Part shown: in pieces, positions 35,018 through 41,536 of the stretch | Numbering within the stretch: position 1 is the first letter of the stretch | Layout of the letters: each line of letters starts with the position of its first letter | NCBI GenBank assembly: GCA_903892515.1 | Contig: CAITIS010000028.1 | Coordinates: forward strand, 1-43,092 | Length of the DNA: 43,092 nucleotides | From: an uncultured Planctomycetota bacterium | Lineage (GTDB): Bacteria; Planctomycetota; Phycisphaerae; SM23-33 | Direction: 5' to 3' | Translations under genes and position numbers: made by a program | The notes under the pieces: generated by a model | The model's database searches: none | Seen by the model: the letters and a program-made list of their open reading frames with translations, nothing else | What the model was told of the DNA's origin: nothing

Positions 35018-35124
35018 CGACGGACGCCCGCCGCCATCCGTCGACCGCATAACAGAGGCAGTTTCGAGACAAAAGAACGCTCGTTACTGGAGGCTGTGCT
35101 CCTGGGGACGAAACTGTCTCTGTT
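35018..35124 (+). ncRNA. Structured RNA-like repeat, copy 2 (shorter)
   Basis: The domain 2 hairpin is CGACGGA/TCCGTCG (35018-35043). The domain 3 outer stem pairs AACAGAGGCAGTTTCG (35051) with CGAAACTGTCTCTGTT (35109), 16 bp with one G-U pair. It encloses GAACGCTCGTTACTGGAGG and the GGAG-GCTGTG-CTCC hairpin. Domain 1 is not clearly present; only GGTGGTCCAA at 34947 recalls it. It lies 150 bases after the methyltransferase-like gene, in the same orientation as the other copies. Confidence 0.68.
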
Positions 35125-35341
35125 TTCGGTACGGGCCATCACCACCAAGGGGTGCCTGATACGCTAGTGGCTAGGGCGCGATTGAAGATATTCCAACGAG
35201 CCTCGCCGCGCGAGGTTGGCTGGACTCCATTTGCTGCTGCCAATTCCCGTGACCTTCATGCCTAGATCGTCTGGGATCTGACGAGCCCAACGTTCCATCA
35301 GACGATTGCCTCACGATAGCGTCAACGATTGCAGCTACCAG

Positions 35342-35383
35342 TCGGAAGATTCCCCGAAAGCATCGGAAGATTGTCGGAAGATT
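35342..35383. repeat. Three direct repeats TCGGAAGATT
   Basis: TCGGAAGATT occurs at 35342, 35363 and 35374, directly after the stop of the minus-strand DUF4062 gene. Spacing is 21 and 11 bases. It may be a leftover of a degenerate gene tail or a small protein-binding array. The rest of 35125-35385 shows nothing clear. Confidence 0.6.
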
Positions 35384-35385
35384 GG

Positions 35386-36954
35386 TCATGGCTTCCGCTC
35401 TTTCAGGACGTACTTCACTGCCCGCCCGTGACCCTGCCGTTCCAGGACTTCCAGCTTAACCAGGCCGACTAAGTCCCTGTTGGCCGTGTCATACACGACC
35501 TTGAACTGCCGGACGCACCAGCCACTGGCCACTGCGCCTTCCTTGAGTACTTGGAGAACGATCCTCTTCTGGCGGTCGTTCAGCTGAGCCTCCACGGCCG
35601 GTGGAACGCCCTGGCTGGCCGCCGATGGCGGCACCCGAAGACGTTCAAGGTCGTCGGCGGGACCGGGGAAAATGACCTGAAAGTAGCCGGTCTCTGATCC
35701 CAGAAGCGGAATGTCCAATCCGTGATTGAGCATGTACTCGCGCATCCGGCGGAACCCACTGCCGCGTTCTTCGATCCGATGGAAGAAAGATAGGCACTGG
35801 GCGAGGGCTGGATTGCGGGAGCACGGTTTGTATTTGCCCTTTCGCAGCTTGTCGATAGTGATGGGCGCAGGCGGCAACCCCGGGCTCGACAGAACCACTC
35901 GGTCGGCAAAGACCTCTAGCATGATCTTGCGCCCAGCATCTTCGTACTGCCGGTGCGCCACGGCATTCACCAAGGCTTCACGCAGTGCCTCTGTCGGGTA
36001 TTCATCCAGGCGGATGCGATTGAGGCCGATGACCTTCATGGGATGCCGAGTATTACGGTCGATGAAAGCGATGGCGCGAACGATGGCCAGCGGCATCGGG
36101 CCACGGATGTCCTCATGATCCTGAGGGTCGCCATCGAGTTCCACGCCGCGGTAGGCGTCCGCCAGTATTCGGCACTGAGGAAACACGGCCGATGGGTCCT
36201 TCGCCAGTAGAACAATGCCAGCTGCCGTGGCGTAGTCTCGACCTGATTTTGGGTCGCGCCAGACCAACCCACGAAGTGATGCACCAGCCAAGAGGTCGCC
36301 GGCGGAGAGCTGTTCGGGCGTCTTGGCCTCTGAGGCAGCCACCAGTTGGCGAACCACGCCATGACTAAGGTCACGCCACAGAATTCGCGTCATCAGCTGT
36401 GACTCGAAGGGTGACGTAGCCTCAATGGTCTGTTCGGCAATAGTATTCTCGTCCGTTGAAGGAGCGATGCTAAACCGCTCCTCCAGCAGCTTCACAAGCG
36501 CGGCACGGACCTCTTTCTGAAGCTCGATGACGTTGCCGAATCGCTTGTACTTCAGCCCGTCCGCTTCGATCTCCTTCAACATGCCATCGGTCGCAGGCTC
36601 GCGCTTGGCGCTGCGGGTTCCTTTGATAAAGGCCAAGACGGGGAACGAAAGCTCCTTGGCTCGCCGGTATTCCTGGTGCGTCATGGAGAGGCCGGCCACC
36701 GGCGTTCCGTACTCCTGCCAGACGATCAGGACGTACACCTGACAGTTCTCCAGGGCCTTGATGCACCCGTGAGCTGACTTGTCCGGAGATGCAGGCTCAT
36801 CCTCGTAGAGGACAGGCGTGCAGTGCATCGACAGAAACGGGTCCGTATGGATGAGGTTCTGTACGATGACGCGCTCGTCCTCCAGCTCCTTCTGTACGGA
36901 ACTGACGAAGATCCGGAGTTGGGTCTTACCAGGTTGTCTGGGGCGGTTGTTGGC
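35386..36954 (-). CDS. DUF4062 + ATP-binding (HATPase_c_4) + winged-helix protein
   Basis: 522 residues from a TTG at 36954 (AGGGA seven bases upstream); the frame is open to another TTG at 37041. Residues 12-110 are DUF4062 (QLRIFVSSVQKELEDER ... YVLIVWQEYG). Residues 190-420 include the ATP-binding core TEALREALVNAVAHRQYED and SSPGLPP. GSGFRRMREYM is part of the divergent ATPase fold paired with AlbA-type domains. The C-terminus is a winged helix (NDRQKRIVLQVLKEG ... VKLEVLERQGHGRAVKYVL). DUF4062 proteins are often found as sensors or effectors in conflict systems. It is probably a regulator or defence switch. Confidence 0.75.
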   Translation of the reverse strand, partial: ANNRPRQPGKTQLRIFVSSVQKELEDERVIVQNLIHTDPFLSMHCTPVLYEDEPASPDKSAHGCIKALENCQVYVLIVWQEYGTPVAGLSMTHQEYRRAKELSFPVLAFIKGTRSAKREPATDGMLKEIEADGLKYKRFGNVIELQKEVRAALVKLLEERFSIAPSTDENTIAEQTIEATSPFESQLMTRILWRDLSHGVVRQLVAASEAKTPEQLSAGDLLAGASLRGLVWRDPKSGRDYATAAGIVLLAKDPSAVFPQCRILADAYRGVELDGDPQDHEDIRGPMPLAIVRAIAFIDRNTRHPMKVIGLNRIRLDEYPTEALREALVNAVAHRQYEDAGRKIMLEVFADRVVLSSPGLPPAPITIDKLRKGKYKPCSRNPALAQCLSFFHRIEERGSGFRRMREYMLNHGLDIPLLGSETGYFQVIFPGPADDLERLRVPPSAASQGVPPAVEAQLNDRQKRIVLQVLKEGAVASGWCVRQFKVVYDTANRDLVGLVKLEVLERQGHGRAVKYVLKERKP

Positions 36955-36967
36955 CAAACGCCATTCC

Positions 36968-37162
36968 CTATGGACCGACGAACGGGCTGGATCGTCCAGC
37001 GAAGCGATAATAGCCGGGGCGGGGCGTTTCCACAAACTCAATCAGCCCGCGTTCAGCAAAGTCGGCCATATCCAGTTTGACGGTCCTGGATAGACACGGA
37101 ACTGCTTTCGACGCCGGCATGCCGAAGTTGTACAGTCGCTCGTTACTTCGGCCAGCACCCAC
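36968..37162 (-). CDS. Small hypothetical protein or gene fragment
   Basis: 64 residues upstream of the DUF4062 gene; its stop lies 13 bases before the chosen TTG. The stretch TVKLDMADFAERGLIEFVET followed by PRPGYYRFA looks like the end of a winged-helix domain. It could be a real small regulator read from GTG (37162) or ATG (37120), or the tail of a lost gene. No convincing ribosome site. Confidence 0.25.
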   Translation of the reverse strand: MGAGRSNERLYNFGMPASKAVPCLSRTVKLDMADFAERGLIEFVETPRPGYYRFAGRSSPFVGP

Positions 37163-37787
37163 TTCTGCCGGTCGTTCGGCGGAAGGTCATGCTCGGAACA
37201 CCGGCCCCGGGCGCCAAGCCTCGTCCCGCTGAGAAAGCGTGCCGGCTCGCTCGGGCATTCGGCGTAACTTCGCCATTACCCCGTAATCCTCTCGGCACCA
37301 CGCGGCGGTGAGTTCACATGAGCAGAGCCATCGCGACGACCTCCTCCACCGGATATCATCCGCTATCGCTACGTCTGCATAAAGGGACACAAACTATCCT
37401 CCTGTGCAGACAGCGTTGGAGGTCACGATGCCCCCAAGACGATTGCCGACTGGGTTGACGAATTGCAGGCCGGCGGCCGATACAACGCTCCTACGCAACA
37501 AAGCGGTCAGCGGCACCGGCCTCTCACCGGAGGCCCGTCATCGCACCTGAACTTCGGGCACAAGCTCGTCAATGCTCCGAGCCCAGCCTCGCCATGCCTT
37601 CTTGACTTGGGCAACGGTCTGGCCTTCCCTTTCTGCTGAAAGAGTTGCGGCCTGTTGCGTTTGCGACCGTTTTTCTGTACCGTTTGGCCACTATGCCGCG
37701 ACTCGCCAGGATGTCGAAGCGGTCATTTCCGCCGTGCCCGGGAACTGACGCCAGCGCGACTATGATCGCATCCTCTTGGAGATTCCA
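37163..37787. other. Gene-poor region with one gene remnant
   Basis: Holds no intact gene. The only recognisable content is the AbiEi-like remnant at 37428-37490. Other open frames have unlikely composition. Confidence 0.5.
37428..37490 (+). pseudogene. Frameshifted 5' remnant of an AbiEi-like antitoxin gene
   Basis: GGAGG, six bases, then ATGCCCCCAAGACG. As written the frame gives an arginine-rich 40-residue peptide. Shifting by one base directly after the start (as if one A had been lost in CCCCCAAGA) gives TIADWVDELQAGGRY. That matches my memory of the N-terminus of AbiEi-type antitoxins (WVDxLQ-xGRYTF). Similarity ends after GRY, so the gene is truncated as well as frameshifted. No AbiEii toxin gene follows. 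Confidence 0.5.
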
Positions 37788-38669
37788 ATGAACATCGGGT
37801 GGATGAAGATGATCGAGACCCTGATTCGCAGCGGCCAGCGAGAGCAGGCGCGGTCTCTGCTCCAGGAGGCGGCCTCTGCGGTACCCACGAATATCTACGT
37901 CGGCTTGGCATCCGCCCGTATGTCGCACTATTCGTATGACTACCGTCAAGCCCTTGCCACCGCGACCACGGCGCTCGAGGCTGCCCAGGCAACCGGAAAT
38001 GAAATAGGTGAGAGGTACGCGCTGGAGACCCAGGCGAACGCACTGCGGATGCTCGGTCAGGACGATGAGTCGCTGGCGAGAGCCATGGCGGCGGTTGATA
38101 TGTTTCGCGCGGCGAGGAACAAGCGTGGCGAAGGCCACGCATTGATTGCCAAATCCGATGCCCTCCAAAGATTTCGTCTAGAAGAGGAAGCACTGGAAGC
38201 AGCTACGGCTGCCCTTGAAGCATTCCGAGTTGCCGGAAACACACAAGAGATAGGGATTGCTCAGCAAGTCCGAGGTCGCCTTCTGGGGATAATGGGCCGG
38301 TACGACGAGTGCATGGTGGCCACGGCGGCTGCATTGGAAGCAGCGCGTGAATCGGGAAACAAGCTGGGAGAGGGAGGTGCGTTGAATCGCCAGGCGATGA
38401 TTTTCTACACACTGGAACGGCATGAGGAATCACTGGAAGCAGCTATGGCCGCTGTGAAGGCCTTCCGCGAGTCTGGCCACAGAGGTGGCGAGGGAGATGC
38501 GTTGGCGAGCCAGGCATTCGCATTGTCCGAGCTTGACCGAGATGACGAAGCGATAGAAGTGACGAAGGCGGCCGTTGAAGCTTACCGTGAGGCCAAGGAT
38601 GGGGTTGGCCTCGGAGTCTGCAAGGTACTCCTGGCGGCGTGTGCGAAATATGGGCAACACTTGGCGTAG
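37788..38669 (+). CDS. Tetratricopeptide-repeat protein
   Basis: 293 residues from the ATG at 37788 (GGAG six bases upstream). At least six helical-pair repeats of about 40 residues follow one another, with consensus EALEAATAALEAFR then GN-x-x-GEG-x-AL-x-x-QA. Neighbouring repeats are also alike at DNA level (38180-38230 and 38425-38475), so the array has expanded recently. No signal peptide or enzymatic domain. It lies alone on the plus strand between minus-strand genes and converges with the SPFH-like gene. It is likely a scaffold or sensor; a pairing with a neighbour is possible but unsupported. Confidence 0.78.
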   Translation: MNIGWMKMIETLIRSGQREQARSLLQEAASAVPTNIYVGLASARMSHYSYDYRQALATATTALEAAQATGNEIGERYALETQANALRMLGQDDESLARAMAAVDMFRAARNKRGEGHALIAKSDALQRFRLEEEALEAATAALEAFRVAGNTQEIGIAQQVRGRLLGIMGRYDECMVATAAALEAARESGNKLGEGGALNRQAMIFYTLERHEESLEAAMAAVKAFRESGHRGGEGDALASQAFALSELDRDDEAIEVTKAAVEAYREAKDGVGLGVCKVLLAACAKYGQHLA

Positions 38670-38716
38670 GTAGGCTGGACATCCTTGTCCCCGTTTTCAC
38701 GCCGCACAACCCACAC

Positions 38717-38739
38717 GGGCCGTGGCTCACCACCGGCCC
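38717..38739. terminator. GC-rich hairpin between convergent genes
   Basis: GGGCCGTGG, loop, CCACCGGCCC: a stem with one bulge, lying between the convergent TPR and SPFH-like genes. No T-run follows on either strand, so it is a weak terminator candidate or another palindromic repeat. Confidence 0.35.
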
Positions 38740-38783
38740 TTACGAGCAAAGGCCTCGGTCTGTGTTGGTACCATCGCCATCCC

Positions 38784-40445
38784 TCAACCGACAAGAAAGG
38801 AAAGAACGTCCGCCGACCAGGATTCGCTAGGAGCGGAGTTGAGTGCTTCACAGAATTCGGAGATATCCTCAGTCGCAAGCCTGACGAAAGGCGATTCTGA
38901 GGTTGCCTTTGCCAGCGTGTGGTGACCTATCATTGGCTCGTCCGACACGATAACAGCGATGTGCTCCCATCCTGGCGGACCGATTTCGACATAATCCAGC
39001 CCGAGTTTCCCGAGCCGTTCCCATGGCATCAGCTCATCGCCAGGAATCTGGTACGACCGTCCACCGTCAACCTTGGCATGTTCCACAGCTGTATAGGCAT
39101 TCGGAACATGCACGTACACGGCACCGCTGGTCCCGACATTGAGCATCGTGACGTAGCCGGTCCGTTCCGTCGAAAACTCGAACTGCAGCGAGGTATTGAC
39201 CGGAAGCCCCTTCACCTTGACCGTGCCAATATCTCGCGTCACAAGCTCCGTTTTCCGTATCGCTATCTTGTTGCCGTCGGCAACAGACCTTTGTCGAAGG
39301 CCATCCACGAGGCTTTGACGCTCCACGCGGAAGCCCAAGACGGCTAGGGCGGACGCGGAAATGCCAAACTCTGGTGACACAAGACGCTCAGCCGCGGCGT
39401 TCGCCTTGCTGGCATCCCGATCAGCCAACCGAGCCAGAAGGTTTTCGGGTAGAGCGGCAAGCTTCTCCAGCACGCCCTCGACACCGGCCAGTCGGTCGAC
39501 CACCTCCTTGTGGCGATGCTGGGCCTCTTCCTCTCTGGCCTTGGCCGTCTTAACCGTCTCGGCGTCGTGCCGAAGCTGGCCGATGGCGACCACGTGGTGC
39601 GCCGCCGCCATCTCCGCAGCCCTCTTCGCGTCCTCAATCTCTTTCTCAGCCTGGATTATGTCTCGACGGTGATGCAGTTCCAGCACCTGCAACTGATGCT
39701 CCCGCTCCTTCGCCGATAGGGCAAGATCGGCTTCAATTCTGGCCTTCTCCTTGTCATAACGGGCATTCGCCTCCTCCTCTCGCAGTTCAGCTTGGCGCTG
39801 GCGGTTTCGCTCTTCCTCGATTCGCGCCAAGCCTTTCAGCCGTGCCTGTTCGGCTTGCAGGTTCGCCGCGTCCGCGCTCTGCCACTTGACCTCTTTGACT
39901 TTCACCGACACGCCACAGTCGGCAAGCCAGTTCGGCATCTGCGCTTCCCACCAACGCGCCGGGAGGGAATCCTTGTCACAAAGGTCATTGACGGAGTGCC
40001 CACCAATCGCATCGCGCACGTGCGAGCCGAGCGAGTTGGCGATCCACGATTCTACCATTTCTACCGACAGCTCGGATGTGGGCATCGCTGCTTCTAGGCC
40101 AAAGGCCTGCAGGAACATCCGGCAGTCACTGACGGACCACGAGCCCTTAAGTCGGAGATCCCACTTGTTCAAATTCCCATCCTCGATGAGGGCAGGGAAT
40201 ACCGTATCAAGCAGCCGGACGGATGTCCGTACGCGTACGTACTGTGCGTTATTCTCCAAGCTGCCAATCATCCGGACGCCGCTCGCGACAATTCGCAGTT
40301 CATGACCGCCGGGCGCGGATCGCAAAGCGTACAGCTCACTTCCCGACATCGGCCGCGGCAGGATGACCTTCGGCTTGCCAAACCCGAAGAAGCGGCCCGG
40401 CTGTCGCATGTCGGCAATCTCAACAACAGGCAGTTCTGCTTCCAT
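38784..40445 (-). CDS. SPFH-like protein with coiled coil and C-terminal DUF4384 domain
   Basis: 553 residues from the ATG at 40445 (AAGGA eight bases upstream); the longer frame lacks a site. Residues 1-195 resemble an SPFH/virion-core-like domain (VILPRPMSGSELYALRSAPG ... LADCGVSVKVKEVKW). Residues 200-340 are a charged coiled coil (ARIEEERNRQRQAELREEEA). Residues 410-520 resemble DUF4384 (SLQFEFSTERTGYVTMLNVG ... IPGDELMPWERLGK). SPFH domains oligomerise, often at membranes, and DUF4384 often accompanies protease or kinase modules. No membrane helix is visible. The combination is unusual; a stress or defence assembly is possible. Confidence 0.6.
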   Translation of the reverse strand: MEAELPVVEIADMRQPGRFFGFGKPKVILPRPMSGSELYALRSAPGGHELRIVASGVRMIGSLENNAQYVRVRTSVRLLDTVFPALIEDGNLNKWDLRLKGSWSVSDCRMFLQAFGLEAAMPTSELSVEMVESWIANSLGSHVRDAIGGHSVNDLCDKDSLPARWWEAQMPNWLADCGVSVKVKEVKWQSADAANLQAEQARLKGLARIEEERNRQRQAELREEEANARYDKEKARIEADLALSAKEREHQLQVLELHHRRDIIQAEKEIEDAKRAAEMAAAHHVVAIGQLRHDAETVKTAKAREEEAQHRHKEVVDRLAGVEGVLEKLAALPENLLARLADRDASKANAAAERLVSPEFGISASALAVLGFRVERQSLVDGLRQRSVADGNKIAIRKTELVTRDIGTVKVKGLPVNTSLQFEFSTERTGYVTMLNVGTSGAVYVHVPNAYTAVEHAKVDGGRSYQIPGDELMPWERLGKLGLDYVEIGPPGWEHIAVIVSDEPMIGHHTLAKATSESPFVRLATEDISEFCEALNSAPSESWSADVLSFLVG

Positions 40446-40528
40446 AATGCATATCCTTCTTGTTCGCCCACCGGACAGAGTGCTTTCTGACATGTCCGTC
40501 ACGCACAAAGCCGCTTCCCTCTCTTAAG

Positions 40529-40801
40529 TTAGCCGTTCCGCCAGCGGGAATAGGCCAGCAGGGCAACCACTTGCACGGCCGCGATGGTAAAGAACACCAC
40601 GCGAAACTGGCGGTCGCGCGTCTTGTGGCGGAACAGCAACTGGCCGACAAAGGCACCCGGCGTGCCGCCTGCCGCCGCCATGAAGTGCAGCACCGCCTCG
40701 GGCACGCGCCGCCCGCCGGTCCGCGCCCGGTACTTGTCGTATCCATAACAAAGCATCGTCGTCACGTTCACTCCCACAAGCACTGCCCGGAGGACAGTCA
40801 C
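40529..40801 (-). CDS. DUF1294 small membrane protein
   Basis: 90 residues from a GTG that overlaps the stop of the HTH fragment upstream (GTGA). The core MLCYGYDKYRARTGGRRVPE, then AAAGGTPGAFVGQLLFRHKT and RDRQFRVVFF, is diagnostic of DUF1294. Two or three membrane helices are visible. Function unknown. The start is uncertain, since several GTG codons and an ATG lie close together. The gene seems to have been joined to a foreign upstream region. Confidence 0.75.
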   Translation of the reverse strand: MTVLRAVLVGVNVTTMLCYGYDKYRARTGGRRVPEAVLHFMAAAGGTPGAFVGQLLFRHKTRDRQFRVVFFTIAAVQVVALLAYSRWRNG

Positions 40802-40899
40802 GCCTGCCAAACTGAGGGCCAGAGCGACGATTTGGACAACTTCAGATAGACGGCCAACTCGTCGATGGTCAGGATCGCAGCCGGCTGCTTCTTGGCCAT
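40798..40899 (-). pseudogene. Truncated excisionase-type HTH gene
   Basis: An ATG with AAAGGA seven bases upstream opens MAKKQPAAILTIDELAVYLK then LSKSS, the first helices of the MerR/excisionase-like HTH that targets DNA in many small regulators. After about 25 residues the similarity stops and the frame ends, exactly where DUF1294 begins. It looks like a deletion or insertion junction. Confidence 0.6.
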
Positions 40900-41208
40900 G
40901 CGCAGTTCCTTTCCGCACTCGAAAGAACGCCAACCCCGGTGCCGCAAAGATGGGCGACCAGAACATTAACCCATCTGTCAGTTGCTGTCAAAGGCCTGCG
41001 TGAACGGCATGCTATTTCGCGGGTGCGACAGGGGTGGTCGTGGCCGAGTGCATTCTGATATTGGCTTATGCTATCGCGCGCCTTCGATGGATTGGTCGAG
41101 CCGGCGATTTGCAGAAGAACCAGCTACTTCAACCGCGTTCTGCAACAGCCAGAGGCGTCAAAAAGGCGAATCGGCATAACATCCGAAAACGCAGCGTGTT
41201 CCGCGCAC
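40900..41208. other. Intergenic stretch with no feature seen
   Basis: No gene, hairpin or repeat stands out between the HTH remnant and copy 3 of the RNA-like element. Confidence 0.4.
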
Positions 41209-41480
41209 TTGGACTCTTTCGGGGTGGTCCAAACGAATCAGAGACTTTCCGGCCAGAGAGAGACAAATCGGGCTGCCGGGTGCGATCTCGACCAAGCGTG
41301 AAGTCCAATCGCCCGCACCTGGCAGCCCGGTGATAGTGCGGAAAACCTCGCCAAAACGCCGCAAGAACGCGACGCAATCGATACAGCCCGCCGGGACGTC
41401 CCAACGGGCTGCTGTGCGAAAGAGAGCTTTCGGCGCTACCTGATTACTGGAGGCTGTGCTCCTGGAAACGAAACAGCCTC
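41209..41480 (+). ncRNA. Structured RNA-like repeat, copy 3
   Basis: Domain 1: TTGGACT (41209) pairs with AGTCCAA (41302), with CCAAACGAATCAGAGA inside. A second, competing 16-bp stem joins CGGGCTGCCGGGTGCG (41269) with CGCACCTGGCAGCCCG (41314), with one G-U pair. Domain 2: CAGCCCG/CGGGCTG (41384-41411). Domain 3: the conserved TTACTGGAGGCTGTGCTCC, then CGAAACAGCCTCTGT, with an outer TTTCG/CGAAA stem. Same orientation as copies 1 and 2; it lies directly after the 3' end of the convergent RND gene. Confidence 0.7.
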
Positions 41481-41536
41481 TGTCTTTCCATTCAGGAGTC
41501 TGTGCTCGCGACATCCTCCTCCAAACGGTCCCACGC

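Noticed and set aside
35051..35124. Integron attC site
   Set aside because: The imperfect palindrome and flanking cargo recall attC, but the RYYYAAC and GTTRRRY core boxes are missing and no integron integrase is present.
35171..35389. 72-residue frame whose ATG overlaps the DUF4062 stop
   Set aside because: The overlap is suggestive, but the peptide is made of the TCGGAAGATT repeats and low-complexity sequence.
41429..41480. Hammerhead ribozyme in copy 3 of the RNA-like element
   Set aside because: CTGATTA before the hairpin and CGAAAC after it resemble the core, but the required CTGATGA is not there and copies 1 and 2 lack even the near match.
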